Origin: Moringa oleifera
Taxonomy: Eukaryota > Streptophyta > Magnoliopsida > Brassicales > Moringaceae
DNA length: 64,000 nt
Assembly: GCA_021397835.1 (NCBI GenBank)
Contig: JAJFZO010000034.1
Span: 5,728,501 to 5,792,500, forward strand
Direction: 5' to 3'
The notes below the pieces were generated by a model, which had not been told where the DNA came from, searched no databases, and saw only the letters and a list, made by a program, of their open reading frames with translations. Positions within the stretch are counted from its first letter, which is position 1. Every line of letters starts with the position of its first letter. The position numbers were made by a program, and so were the translations under genes. Below are positions 1 to 13,049 of this stretch, piece by piece.

Positions 1-1260
1 TCAAAATTGGCATGTGAAGGAAGACAGTCAACATCTAGATCCCTTTGATATTCACTGTAAATGTAAAAATAAATAGTCTGTAAATTTGAACATAACAAAG
101 TCAATAAAAAAATATAATAAAAAATCATCCAAACACTTAATGACCAATAAACTTACATAGAGCCATGGATCATAGATGCAAACATTTTGTACATTTTATC
201 CAGGAAGCTCCCTCTGCCTTCTTCGAATAAGATTCAGATTTGCTTCAATATGCTGATTGAGACACAAGAAAAATAATAATATACTATTAAATCACTGCAC
301 GAAATGAAGGCAGGAATGTTAATTCTAACTACGAATGGAGATGTGACATTGCTTACAGTGCTTGTGAAGATCTTCTTGCAATTTGCGTTATGTGACTTTT
401 GATGGAACCTCCATCGGTAAATTCATGGCAATAGCAAGTTAAAGCTTGACAACTTACTACCATGCATACTGGTTGCACGAATCATTTCGAAGGCAAAAAT
501 CTATGGAAAAAGAAAATCAAGTTATGCTTCATGAAGATAAAATTGAATCCATTGAAACTAAAAAAATTAAAAATTAATAAAAAGGTTCGATCCTTACTTG
601 CAGTGCCCATAAGAACCATAGGCATTGTAGTTCACCCTACCAGCATCCATTGCTCGATTTGTAACTGCCTTCTTGAAATGCAGTGAGGAGTTGTAGTGGA
701 CCCATGTGCCTTATGGAACACTGTTAAAGGCTTCAAAATTGTCTACTAGATGAAATTGCCACTTGGAGACATGCTGGCGCTCGTCATGGCCCTTGATAAA
801 GCCATTTAACAGATACAGTAACCCTAACTTCACCTTGTCATCTTCCTCCTCAAACTCCCCTTCGAGCAGCCTAGTTTTAATACAACTACCACTGAACTTA
901 TCCCTTGCCCTGAAGTATTTAGCAAGGATACTAGATCGGATTAGCTACAATGTTGTTTGTGTCCAGTAGCTCACTAAACTTCAAGCCAGTGATTAGGTAG
1001 AATTCCATTTTGTTGAAATGAACCTCATTTTGCCCAAGTTTGAACCACATTTCGTCCTCGCAATTTTGTTGAATCTCCTGAAGCAGAAGATTATGAACAG
1101 TAATCCCAAAGAACTTAAAATCTGTGTGCACATGTAGCAAATGCCCCAAACAAGTCCTTTTAAACTTTTTCTTTTGAGAGTCATCTAAAATTTTCTTCAA
1201 AATGGGGATGGCATTATTGTTGCAGTGTTTCAATATCTTCCCAGTCTTTCAAAACTCTTT
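1..1260 (-). pseudogene. Decayed DUF1985-domain transposon gene (Ulp1-associated type)
   Basis: Read on the minus strand from about 1233 downward, this gives the DUF1985 pattern. A stretch with TCLGHLLHV and DEMWFKLGQNEVHF is followed by FYLITGLKFSELL. After a frameshift near 930 come LAKYFRARDKF, LGLLYLLNGFIKGHDE and WQFHLVDNFEAFNSVP. The expected Trp after that Pro is a stop codon at about 710. Plausible continuation runs to about 560 (KKAVTNRAMDAGRVNYNAYG). DUF1985 proteins belong to plant Mutator-like and related elements that often also carry a Ulp1-type protease. No protease is visible here, and the left part (1-560) holds only short open pieces. At least one frameshift and one stop make it a pseudogene. 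The DUF1985 family is firm; the element class is inferred. Confidence 0.72.
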
Positions 1261-4200
1261 GGAGATCATATATGGTTTATGAGAAGTAGAGCTGGTTACC
1301 ATTTACAATTGACCAAAAAAATATGTCAAAATTCGAACAAACAATATAAGATTTCAAAAACTAGGTATGATTAATTGGCATGATTTCTAAAATTTGGTAT
1401 AATTTATCAAACTAGGTACGATTTTCAAAATTAGGTACGTTTTGACCTAACATGGTATGAATGAGCGAACCGATTGACATAGATGCACCCAAAGCAAGAA
1501 ATTGGTGCACACAGACACCAAAGAATGAGTAGGTAACATAGCCAAATTAATTTTTTGATTTCAATATATCAAAAAAAAAAAGAAAAAATACACAGCAACA
1601 TGAGGGGAGGATTTCATTCGTGGGTATTCAACAGGAAGGAATGAATAATTTGAGCTGAAAATATTATTTAAGACCATACCGCTATTGATTTCTTAGTGAC
1701 TTAGTAGCTTGCGGATAATCTTCAAAGGTTGGTTTACAATGAAAGAAAAACAATGAACAAACATCGAATGTAAAAGGACGAAGATAAGTGATGAAGTTTA
1801 GCGCCAGAGTTAGAAAAAATGGAAAGAGAGACGTTTGAGATGTTTGACTTTTGGGATTTTGTATTTGGACAAGTAAGTAATTTCACATATTGAACAAAGG
1901 CTAATTTTGTATTAAAAGTATCTAAAAAGTGCTACAAACATATACATTACTAATGTTAGTTATTTACACAAATACCCTTATACAAATGACTACAAAAAAA
2001 ATTTCCAAATAAAAAAGCATCAATTTGAGACTTATACTTTTGAGAGATTCTTAATTTGAGATTTTTGTTTATAATTTTTGTTAGTATTAATAATTTTGTG
2101 CTCTTATATGATGTGTATATAATTTTTGCATCGAATTTAACAAGAATATGTTAAATATAAATATTTAAAGAGAACAAGAAGAAAAAAAAATTATTTGTTA
2201 CGGGTTTTGAAAGAAAAGTTATATGCATATCATGTGTATTTGAAAAATCATTAATATAAACAAAAATTATAGACGAAAGTTTAACATTAAAAATCTAACA
2301 AAAATATAAAATCTCAAATAAGTATCAGTTTTTTCTTTCTTGCAAGTCTCAATTTGAGACTTTAAGAAAAACATAAATTTTACTAAAGTAATTAACCAAA
2401 TAAATTTTCAACAAATTTAATTGAGAAAATGCCATTAGAATTTTTCTTTAGAGAAATTTCACCAAAAATCAACGAAAAAGTTTAATATATTATTTATTTA
2501 TTTATAAATAAAAAATAAATCCTCTGAAATACTTTTTAAAATAATTTAGCAATAATTTTCTTATGGAATGTGTAGAAAAAATTTAATTTATATTTTTAAT
2601 AAATAAAAAAATTAAACATAAAATATGATTGTAAGAGTGGAGAAACAAATTTCAATTTATTTCTTTTGTAAATGCAAAATACATTTTTAATGGACAATAT
2701 TGATGAAAAAATAATTAAATCTTCCGATGATATTTTTCGTAGAAACAATGGATTAAAAATTTTAATTCATTGTTCACAACAAAAGTTTTGTTCAACAAAG
2801 TATGGTTGAAATTTTTTTAATAATTTTCCAATAATGATTTTCATTATTAAATAGATGAGAAAATTTTAATTTATTTTTAAAATATATTCATAAATACAAA
2901 TTATTGTCGAACATAAGATACTACAGGAAAGATAATGTTGTTTAAATAATTAATTGTAATATCTGTCTTTTTTATGCCATTTTTTGAAATTTTTAAAAGA
3001 ACAATATGTCATTAATAAAGTGAAACAACTTCAATATCCTTTATTCAAGTAATATGAATTCAACATAAAACGTTTCATACTATGCAAACAAAAAATATTA
3101 TTGATGTTAAAAAACAACCTAATAATACATGTTGGGAAGTTTTTTTATTCCCCCTTAGCTTACTATGGTAAGTGAATTATAAAGTTTGACTTTTTTATTA
3201 TTTTTATAAGTGTTTGGATAGTCAAACTTAGAAAAATTAATATGAGGATTGACTTTTCAATTTGAGCTTTTATGTATCTTTGAATATAAGATTCATGCAC
3301 TTAAGTAAGAGTTAAAAAGCTTCGTCACAAATAATTTACTTTTCTTTCAAATCTTTGGTATTTTTGACTTCACTTTTCTATTCTCTTCTTAATTTATCAA
3401 TTAGCCATTTGATTTGATTTCTGTTGGAAGGAATTTTAGCTCTCAACCACTTGAGGTATGTCTAATTTTTTTTAAATAAAATATAAGATAATAATCCTGT
3501 GAAGTTTATTACATCATAACAAAGATATCATTACAAGAATGTATGTACATATTTTTAATGGTATCATTAGATATAACTTCAAATTCGTAGGATAATATCA
3601 TGATTTTAAATATGTAGGAGGGTATTAAGTGATTTTTTAATATAAACATTATCAATTTTTGCTTTTGTTGGAGAAGTAGGTGGTTGAGAAAGGTTATATT
3701 GGCTTTGCAAAATTTTTCGAAAGTGCTTTGAAAACTTGTGATATGTATGAATGATTTTTTTTTTTTTTACTTAATCCCACCGATGAGTTTTTTTTTAAAA
3801 AAAGATTTTGATTATGATTCAACTAACTCATTTGTTAATCATATGATTAAGTTTTTCTTCATACAATTTGTTGCAAAACTTCACTTATGCACATAATTCT
3901 TCATGAACCAACAGATATATAAATTTATTTATTTTTTCCATGATATTAAACTTTATTTATATTTAGTATCTTTTATAATCAAATTAATTGAAATCTCAAG
4001 CTTCTCCATTGCAGATAATTAAAGACTTGGCAAATCACTTGTAGCAAGCTATAACTTCAAACAAATTTCTGTTTAGTGACGCTCCCATCAGCAAGATACA
4101 AGTTTGTGCATATAAACTTTTATTTATCAAAATTTATTGATGGAGACAGTAACATTCTTTGTCGTTAAAGGAGAAATAAAGCCCATAATTACACTACCAA

Positions 4201-4320
4201 ATTTAGTATATTTTTGAACTCAAGCAAAAGATAGGAGAAGATTTTGGAGTCCTAGTTGATTAACAAACTTTTTTTTTTTTTACGAAGGCAAAAATTTATT
4301 AGACGTTAAGACCATCAAAG
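1261..4320. other. AT-rich intergenic DNA, no gene seen
   Basis: No ORF of recognisable family. About 1350-1445 holds several imperfect repeats of a short motif resembling AAACTAGGTATGATT. Around 2020-2065 and 2265-2365 lie matching segments in opposite orientation, based on the words AATTTGAGAC and ACAAAAATTATA. The right arm contains a near-perfect palindrome at about 2343-2361. These could be the arms of an old MITE, but clean ends and a target duplication were not found. The remainder is low-complexity A/T. Confidence 0.5.
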
Positions 4321-4329
4321 AATACAATT

Positions 4330-5930
4330 TTGATATTATGGTTCAAGTAGTCCTTACAGTTGATATATTTATTGATGAACTTTTCATCAATGCCATTGTC
4401 ACATCTCTAGCATTCAAGATAACTTTAAAGGTGAGTCCAACAATGAAGGTGTTCCAATTAAAGGATAAGATTGGACAAGTCTGGGCCATTGATCCTATAG
4501 CTGTCACTCTTTCTTATCATTTTACAAAAATGCAAGATCATCATTCTCTTCATCAAGACAAGATACAATGATTGGAATATCTAAAGATGTTACTATTAAA
4601 CATTAAGTCTATGGTGAGTTTGAATTAGAGAAATGTTTGAATTTTGAGCCACCATCTTTTGTATTTATCTTTGGTTAACTTTTTTTTACTTTAAGATGTT
4701 TCAACAATAGTAAGCCTACATATTATGATCTTATCTCTACTACCTTAAAAGCAAAAACGATATAATAATCTTTGTTTTGTGAAAGTAGAATTAAGGTCCA
4801 TTTTTATTTTTTTTTGTAAAGGAAATAAAATCTAATGGATTTTTTTTTAATAAAATGAATTTTACAATAGAATAAAAGTTTACGCTTCTATATAACTTGA
4901 ACAAGTAACCTAGCTCATGGATAAGTTAACTAGTCTTCTAACAATATTAAGTTCTCTCGAAATGTTAAACTTCTTTAATCTCTTTTTATTGAAAGAAGAA
5001 AGCATATTGAAAATGCAAGCAAAAAAATACTCATAAAAGATAATATAACATTGTTCCCCTATAACCCCACATGATCGTCCAACGATGACTCGCTTCAGTG
5101 ACAATTAAATAAATTTTTATTTATATTGTAGGTAACTAAAGATTGTCAAATAACTTCAAAAAAAAAAAAAAAAACCCTATCACCTTTTACTTAGATTAAT
5201 TTAGTGAAACTCTCATCATTGAATTATAAAATTGTATGTAAAATCTTTTTCTATTTTAGTTTTTGTTCCACGGTAGAGTAATATAGAGTAACAACACCGA
5301 AAAAAAGGAATATTAGCCCATGATTTTTTATTTCCATGATCAGTGTCTACCATTCATCTTAAAAGAAAGATAAAAGAATATATTAAAACCTAGCCATAAA
5401 TTCTTTTAGCTAAACATCAGGTTAGCTAGCGTACTTTTACATCATCACGCATTACAACTTTTAAAATGTATTTTTTTAAAATTCTTTCAGTTGAGATAGA
5501 TACCCATGAAATGATTGTCAATGTCAACCCTTACATGTCTAACATTCAAGAAAAGTTTGGCTATGAATCAAATGGAATCAATGCTTAAAAGTTGAAGAAA
5601 ATCGATAAGACATATATAGGAAAATGACCATGAAATTAATACTCTTTAGTTTGTTACTACAATGCAAGATAGTTATTTATTGTTGAGGTACTACATTTGC
5701 GATTGTTGCAATCTATTTGGTAGAAGAAGATGCTATTCTTGAGGTTCGTTAAGCGATTGATACTTTTCTTTATAAGACATTGTGCCAAAGATGAACTTAA
5801 ATGACTTAATATTTGGAATATGTCAATGAATGGTAAATTCTAATATTTTAGGTTTCGTTCACTTGTTCAACATTAGGGATGTGTTAATTTTAGTTAAACG
5901 AGTGAGTTACGATCTTATATCTCTTCCATT
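4330..5930 (+). repeat. Diverged ~1.15 kb tandem duplication with ubiquitin-like-looking fragments
   Basis: Two similar stretches lie about 1.15 kb apart, near 4330-4750 and 5490-5930. Copy 1 contains an ORF (4338-4571, 77 codons) with KITLKVSPTMKVFQLKDKIG. Copy 2 reads MIVNVNPYMSNIQEKFGYES near 5510 and is broken soon after. Both end in similar noncoding sequence around a GATCTTAT word. The spacing of hydrophobic residues followed by a V-x-x-L/I-K-x-K-I segment recalls ubiquitin-like beta-grasp domains, as in plant multi-UBL proteins, but the match is weak and the ORF is short. The sequence shows the duplication; the UBL call is tentative. Between the copies, 4750-5480 shows no supportable gene. 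Confidence 0.3.
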
Positions 5931-5932
5931 AT

Positions 5933-5936
<4 letters not shown>

Positions 5937-5967
<31 letters not shown>
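5937..5967. repeat. (AT)n microsatellite
   Basis: An uninterrupted run of about fifteen AT dinucleotides. Confidence 0.95.
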
Positions 5968-5970
<3 letters not shown>

Positions 5971-8040
5971 ATAATACTCTAGTGTTGTTGGCGAAAAGAA
6001 GGTTCAAATGGTCTTTGGTGTAAATTTTTTTCATCCATTTTTCATTTTATAATTGGAAAAAAAAAAGGATTACGAACCTGGAAAGACAAAAATATTTAAA
6101 TGAAATAAAATATTATCTTTCTCTCTTTGGTTCAACCATGAATAAGCCCAAACAAATAAAAGCCAAAAGTGCAACTAGTGGTTTAGTGCAATGAAGGTAC
6201 ATAAGCATTCATGAAATCATATATCTATAATGCAATGTGATATTTTGATGATAAAAAATAAGTTATATTACTGGGAGCTTGACCCTTAGGTAAATTAGTT
6301 AATTAAGAGGCAAAATTCAATGAAAACATGATATGGAGAAAAAAGAAGAAGCAAGCTTCTAAAAAATAATATGCAAAGAGACTTGAACAATACTAGAACA
6401 TAGAGGCTTGAGCTTTGTAGTAAGTCTCATAGGTATAATTTGTAAATATTCCCCAAGTTTGGTGAAAAAAATCATTTTACATTTACACTCATTCATTTAG
6501 ATGAAAATGATTTTTAAAAAATATTCTATTCAAATGATTTGAAAGAAGAGTTTCATATGAATATAAAAAACAATTATTTGCAAGAAAAATATCTTGAAAA
6601 AAAAACACTCATTGTAATTGCAAAGGTATTGCTGATGAAGAGGTAGTACCGCTTGAAAAGGTAACACCATTTATTGCAGTCTTACTCCCCTTGAGCTAAT
6701 GATTAAGATGGTGCCACTACCCAATTAATGAGCATTGTAACTTGGTAAATCAGTATTTTCAATTGAAAGAGAGAAAAACACTATTTTTTTTATCTCTTGA
6801 TGTGTTTAATGGTTAGTTTTTCAAGTGGAGATGTAATAAATAATTGAGATAAGTTTTCTAAAGATTTTTGCGCCTTCAAAGCATTCATTTATATCATTCA
6901 AAACCTCAAGTATCTTTGTGCTCATTTTTTGCACTTTCATATATATCATCATAAGCATTCGAATATGAGTTAGATAACTATACTTGTACTATCTAATCTT
7001 GCATGAAACTCCAGTTATCTTGGTGATAACTCTCAAGTTTTCAATCTTCGTGGGAGAGATTTGGTTTGTAAGTTAAGGAAATTCATCTTGCATGCAATTT
7101 AGGATGAGTATAACTAAGAAAATATTCAATCGAAAGATTAGTGAAAATCTTCAAGCAAGTTTCTTGGAGGTATGGACGTAGGTGGGATTACCAAAATACA
7201 TAAAAATCCTTGTGTTTGAATTCCCTAATCTTTTCTTTTATATTTTCAAACGTTGTTATTTAAATGGACATTATTGTTGTATGCTTGAATAGAATTTTGA
7301 TTTATATTGAGCATTTAAAGCAAAACAAGTTTAAAACCCAATTCATCCTCCTTTTGGGCTGCCACAATGGAGTCAATATTTAGACCCAAATGGTAAATGA
7401 TCAATAGTGTTAATCCACAAAAATCAAAGGATACAAAGCTTAAAGAATAATTAAAAAAGTTCAAAGTATTTCAAAACCTGAGAAAGTTTGGAAAGCAATT
7501 AGATCCTTTAGTTATAGAGACCTAAGGCTCATATAATTTTAAAAATAATCTCTAATTCATCTTGAAGAAAAAAAGATTGAAAAACGTAGACTCCTAGGTT
7601 AAGTTCATGAAGTTAGCTAAAAAACATAAGGATCAAAGATTCACTTCAAGAAGTCAAGTCCAATGATTCACCTCGTAAAAGTAGGTGATGAAAGTGTTAC
7701 CCTGGAAAAGTTAATTTTAGTGACAAAAAAGATATGGATCATGAAGGATTCATGCGAAGATGTTGGGTCTAATAATTTCCCTTAAAAAGGTAAAGGTTCA
7801 AACACTCGGGTTAAAATGTCAAGTTTGTCAATGACCTCAAAGATATTAAAACCAAAAAATCTTCTCAAAAACTTGGTGTAGAAAAATTAATGAGGAAAAT
7901 ATTTAGGTCAAGAAACTATGCTCGAAATGAAAATCATGCCACTTAAAGACATTTCGTTTATGATCTTCTCAAAGAGCTTAAATTTTGGAATAAGTTATTA
8001 GTAAATAACCCAAAATATTTAAAACAAATCAAAAAAAGAA
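5968..8040. other. AT-rich DNA, no gene seen
   Basis: Many stop codons in all frames and no recognisable protein pattern. From about 7400 the plus strand becomes A-rich and purine-rich, leading into the tandem repeats that begin near 8044. It may be the noncoding part of an old LTR element, but no ends were identified. Confidence 0.45.
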
Positions 8041-8043
8041 AAT

Positions 8044-8705
8044 GCAAGCATTAAATTCACTTTAAGTTAGCCAAGTGACAGGCATGAGATGCAGAAAACT
8101 ATATATGTTCTCATTGTTTAAGAGCTCACCTTGAAAGAAAATTTACGAGGAAAAATTAAGTTAACAAAGAAAAATAAAAATCTTGTCAGCTTAAAAAACT
8201 GACTTCATTACCTTATCCATAAGTACAAACTTTACAAGACAGTATCACTAATAATTCAAAAGATTGAATAATAAAATCATGGAAGACATTGCAATGAAAA
8301 AAAAATCATGGAAGAGATTGCGATGCAATCTTTAAAAAAAAAAAAAAGCAAGCATCAAATTCAAATTAAATGCCATGTGACAAGTGCAAGATAAAGAAGA
8401 TATGCTCTCATTCACAAGGAGATCATCAACTTAAAAGAAAATCTATGAGGTGAAACTAAGTCAATGATGAAATAGTACAATCTTGTCAACTCAAAACACT
8501 TAGTTCGTTACATTCTCAACACATTTAAACTTAATAAAGAGATATTACTCAAAGATCAAAAGATTGAAAAAGATTAAAAAGATTAAATTTTACAAAATAC
8601 AAGTGTAAAATCCACAATTTGTTGGACATGTGACAAACAGAAAAGGAAGAAAGTATGATCTTACTACTAAAAAAGATCATCTTAAAAGAAATCTAGGAAG
8701 AGAAA
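8044..8705. repeat. Diverged ~250-300 bp tandem repeats (two full copies, one partial)
   Basis: Copies begin near 8044 (GCAAGCATTAAATTCA), 8348 (GCAAGCATCAAATTCA) and about 8600 (AAGTGTAAAATCCACA). Each is followed in the same order by a 'GTGACAAG/AGTGACAGG' segment, an AAGA-rich stretch, 'TCTCATT', and a 'CTTAAAAGAAAATCTA' motif. The first two copies also share 'AATCTTGTCA'. The copies differ by many substitutions and small indels, so the array is old. Similar tandem blocks occur in noncoding parts of Ty3/gypsy Tat-lineage elements, but a link to the Tat element starting 2.7 kb away is only inference. Confidence 0.6.
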
Positions 8706-8759
8706 TTGTCATTACAATAACATGAAAAGCAATAATCAAAGAGTTTTTTATTAAGAGTA

Positions 8760-9300
8760 GGGGAATGTGATAAAGAAAATATTGCACCAACGATTAAAAT
8801 TGATCTTCAATAGCTAGTACTAATTCTTCGTGGCTCCTTAAAATGTAGAAACGTTATGAAAGGCATGAAGTTAAACGATCTTATAACAAAGCTGAATCTA
8901 CCAAATTTACTCGTAAAGGTGGATTATCTCTCTATAAAAGAATATTAAAGAGAAAGAAAATGAGAGATCTAAAAAAGAGAAAAGAAGTCCAAGCAATTGT
9001 ATAAAGAACTATCTCAAAAATTTATTCACTTGAATTCTTTAATATTCAACAGCTAACTTAAGCATTGAGGAGAACTTCAATGGTAGTCTTAAGCTTCATT
9101 ACTTTCATTTATTTGTCAGAGTCCTGTCCACACATTTTACTCCATAAAGTCTAGCTTTCAACTACTTTGAGCTTTCTTCAAAATATTTTCTTATATCAAA
9201 CAACTCGAATAAGGCTGGGCTAAAACAAGTACATTAATTGTGTAGTCTTAAAATCTCTGTAATTCTGTGCAAATGACAATTAGGATTCTGTTCATCACAA
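8760..9300 (+). promoter_or_regulatory. Possible promoter / LTR-like segment
   Basis: A TATA-like box, CTCTCTATAAAAG, at about 8928-8940 on the plus strand is followed by a purine-rich leader and a pyrimidine-rich stretch ending near 9300. The arrangement is like an LTR or pararetroviral leader, but no second copy, primer-binding site or downstream reading frame was found. Confidence 0.2.
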
Positions 9301-11280
9301 TTTTAAATTTGTTGTTATTAGCGATTTAAGCTTAAGTTCATACCTAAGAGTTTCATTTTGATGTGTATGAATGTATTGAAAGATTCCTCTTGCAAGGAAG
9401 TGTAATTAGTTCACTAATCTAATGGTTTTTATGTATTTAAAACAAAAATTTTAATATGCCTCCTTTCGAACTTGATTGTTGGTTGATCATCAACAAAAGC
9501 ATATCTGGAGCTGTAGTGATTCAAATAAATCATAATATTGTTCTTTCATTTACTTTGCGAAGAAGCAATTGTCATATTTTTCCTAACAAGGCTAAGAGTC
9601 ATGAATTCTCATAATTTATAAGTTTAGTTGTTGGATTTTTTTGGCCTGAACATCACAACCTTAGTGTTACTAGATTCTTTGTTTTCAATAGAAAGAAGTA
9701 ATTAATCAATTAAATTTTTTTTCAATTTTTTATTTTTAGATTCCAAAATGGTTGAAAATATTAACTTAAATGGGTCTCCAATTGTTTTTTCTTCTCAATG
9801 CCACATGCAAGATCAGCATGCCAGTATGGTCAATCCTTATGGTTTCCGTTTCCGTGACTTACGAATTATGAATTTTTCTTTTAGTGTAACTATTTGAATG
9901 GTAAGACCTATTGAAATTGAAGTCCCTACTAATTTTTTTTCAACATTTAGTAAACCTTAGGTATATATATCTAACCTAAACACAAATTCAATCTTTCATT
10001 TTCCAAAGCTAGAAACATTAAGTTGTTAGACCAGCCTTGAGACCTAAACATAAATCCTCTCTTTAAATCTTCATAACTTAGAGATGGCCTAAAAGATTTT
10101 AAGGTTCTAGGTGCTTGTGGTTGTGCAAATTGATCTTATTCTTTTTTAGATTTTTTTAAATTCAATTAAGAAGTTAGGACTACAATCTTCCAATTTTATT
10201 CCATGATCAGAAAGCATAAAGTACAAGGAAGTATGTGTAAATTTATTAGGATTACAACCTTCCAAGATTATTCAATGATAAGAAAGCATAAAGTACAAGG
10301 AAGTATGTGCAAATTCATCATGAGAGGGTTCAATAAAACATAAGAATCTTGTGATTTTATCTTTTCTCTTTTTAATATGTATGCAAAAACATGTGCAGAT
10401 GAAGATATGATAACTTTTATGAATGTCAATGGCTAAAAGACAATAAAAGTAAAAGAACCATAAAAAAATAAACATAAAAATAAATTAGTATGACCAAAAT
10501 TAAATTTAACTCAGCATAACCATTTTAATTACCTCCTTTTCATTGGCATAGACTTGAGAACAGCCATTACGGCCGTGTCCAACTTACAGCATGGATAATA
10601 AGGTTATGTCAACATCCAAATCTTGAAATAAAATGAAAAATTACATGTCTTAGATTATGAGGTCTGCTCTTTTACGAATTCTGAAGATATTTATGTTGAA
10701 GTTTTTCATTAATAGATAGATGTCTTCATTATGCTTCTTGGAGTGGCACAAGGAGTTGATTCCAAAAACACATTTCAGTTTTGCATTTTTGTGAAAAATG
10801 ACATTAAACTCATAATAATGATTCATAAAAAAGATATCACAAGTAAAACATAACAAAAATATAATAGGTGACATATATGAAAGAAATGAACACTTCTATC
10901 ACTCTTACACAAAAAAATTTGAACTTTTAATCAACACTGCAAGTACATAATGCTTTGAGTTATGGAATCCAATAGCAAATGTAAAAGCTAACATCTCATA
11001 TTCATGGAATTATTTTCTAAATGAATGAGTAATTTCCTATTCAATACCTGCTAGGCTACATTTTCATAGCTTATCTTGCTTATGAAAGAGAAAGCGAGAA
11101 TGAAAACATGTGTTCGTTGATGAAATTGAAGAACAAAAGAAACAAAAGAAAGAAGAAAATAAAAGGACAAAATTAGGTAATGAGGAGTGACTGATCGTCG
11201 AAAAGTGTTACTAGTGTAAGAAATCAGCTTGCAGGACTTGCCAATGGCACCATGGCCTAGTGTCACGCACTTGATGAATC
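9301..11280. other. AT-rich DNA, no gene seen; possible 3' noncoding part of the Tat element
   Basis: No reading frame of a known family. ORFs at 10272-10475, 10650-10874 and 11051-11266 on the minus strand are short and unsupported. Since the Tat element to the right reads leftwards, its 3' untranslated region and 3' LTR should lie here. I could not find the LTR. Confidence 0.35.
10177..10320. repeat. Tandem duplication, 2 x 72 bp
   Basis: Copy 1 is 10177-10248 and copy 2 is 10249-10320. Both run GGA(C/T)TACAA(T/C)CTTCCAA and then share AGAAAGCATAAAGTACAAGG. Differences are scattered point changes. Confidence 0.9.
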
Positions 11281-11439
11281 TAAATATATTTATTTCTGCT
11301 GATGTACCTCCAAATCTCTTCTTCTGATCCTACAATGCCTTTCTTTTTATCTCCGCAGCTACTTTCCTTTAAATTTTCTTCATTGCTAGGTCATTGCATA
11401 GGAGATATCACCATCAGCTTAATTTCTTTTTGAATGGAA

Positions 11440-11900
11440 AACCATAGCATTCTTTAAGATAATTCACCCTAGTAGGTCATTTCGACAAATGAATTCTTTT
11501 TTGATAAAATGGTTGACCATGACCTTATCAACGTTAGCAAAAGAACCAGCTTCCACTTATTTCGTGAAATTATTAATGAATACTAGGATGAATCTGTGTC
11601 CATTATAAGCTTTCAAAGTGATGGATCTAATGACTTCAAAACCCCATATTGAAAATGGCCAAAGGGCATTTATTGCATGCAGAGGGGATAATGATACATA
11701 TATCTTATCAGTATAAATTTGGCATTTGTTGCACTTCTCATATACTAGATATAATCTTTTGCTATTGTTAGCCAATAATAACCTACCTTTATAATTTACC
11801 TAGCCATTACGAGTCCACTAGCATGTGTTCCACAAATATTTTCATGGACTTCTCTTAATATCACTTAAGCCTCATTGGCATTAATACACCTTAATAAAGT
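11440..11900 (-). pseudogene. Integrase (Tat-type Ty3/gypsy), broken
   Basis: Minus strand. The zinc-binding region is recognisable: EVHENI then GTHASG supply the two His, and KCNKCQ supplies the two Cys. It leads into the core domain with SPLHAINALWPFSIWGFEVI and GHRFILVFINNFTK. The catalytic 'D' positions have drifted: the usual WG-I/M-D is WGFE, and V-x-I-D is VFIN. The frame continues past 11557 as TKWVEAGSFANVDKV and HFIKKEFICR. Both visible core acidic positions are altered, so it would be inactive even if translated. Confidence 0.8.
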
Positions 11901-12129
11901 CTGATCAAAGTTCTTTTTGTAAAGCACTTCCCCATTTAGTATGAAATTCAAGGCTAACCTTCTTAAGTTTTTCTTGTCATTCTCTGATGCCCCTTTTAGA
12001 TATTATTAATCCTTAACAAAAGTTTAAATATTATGATACCATGGATTGCCATATTTTTCTCCTTAAATCACTAAGGTGGAGATTCTTAAATACTCATTTT
12101 GATTGACAAGACTCACAAAGCATCTATCA

Positions 12130-12500
12130 CTTGAAACATGAAAGCCAACATTGCTAATACATTTGTCATTTGATTTTCATCTTTAGGGAGGTAATTAAAA
12201 CTAAATTTTTTGAAGCTCTTGATTAATTTTATAGTTAATTTATGATAACAAGCTAACTCAAGATATCTTATCGCTCACTTTTCCTTTAGTTAATACATGA
12301 CTAAAGTAAAGTCCTTAAATACATCTAACTTTGCCACTTTTTTCTTTATTGTAGCTTTTACTCCCATGATGCAGATCTCATATTTGACAACATTGTTCAT
12401 GGAATTGAAGTCTAACCAAGCTGAGAATGGACAACACTGTCCATATAATGATTTTAAGATTCTGTGTTTATGGCCATAATTATCATTAAGTTGTCATCCA
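12130..12500 (-). pseudogene. RNase H (Tat-type), broken
   Basis: Minus-strand reading gives NSMNNVVKYEICIMGVKATI, matching the family pattern in which N-x-A-E-Y-E-A-C-I-x-G-L holds a catalytic Glu. LACYHKLTIKLIKSFKKF and PKDENQMTNVLAMLAFM follow, matching the C-terminal P-R-x-x-N-x-x-A-D-A-L-A-x-L-A block. The catalytic Glu of the 'AEYEA' motif is present as KYE. The Asp of 'ADALA' has become Asn (TNVLA). The open plus-strand frame at 12297-12479 is a shadow of this domain. Confidence 0.75.
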
Positions 12501-13049
12501 AAAAATCAAATCTTATCGATTGGTAGTTTGCATCAGCACGATCAGCCAAAAAGCCTGCTATGACACTTCTTTTGCTCACCTATTGAGAAACATATATAAG
12601 ATCATACTTTAATAATATCACTTGCCATCTAATTAGTCTGTCGAATAACGAAAGTTTTTCAAACTAGTACTTGATAGGATCCAACTTAGCAATTACAACG
12701 TCATGTGACTCAACACATATTGGCAAAGTTTGCGTGCAACCTAAGCCAGTGCATAACAAATTTTCTTAATCGATGAATATTTTGACTCATAATCAATGAA
12801 TTTTTTACTCAAGTAGTATATAGCATGCTCTTTCTTTCCAAACTCGTCTTATTGCACTAATACATAGCCTTATGGCCTCTTGTGCACTATCAAATACAAA
12901 ATTAATGACTTTTATAAAACTGGCAATATAAATACTATAGGGTTGGACAAATACCTTTTTATTTTGTTAAAAGTTACTAGGCATTCTTTGTTTTACTCAC
13001 TAAGGTCATTTTTCCTCGACATCTTAAAGATGGGATCATATATGTTTGT

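Noticed and set aside
8928..9300. Plus-strand pararetrovirus-like leader after a TATA box
   Set aside because: No coat, movement or RT pattern follows on that strand; kept only as a weak promoter-like segment.
12297..12479. Plus-strand ORF of 60 codons
   Set aside because: Antisense shadow of the Tat RNase H domain.
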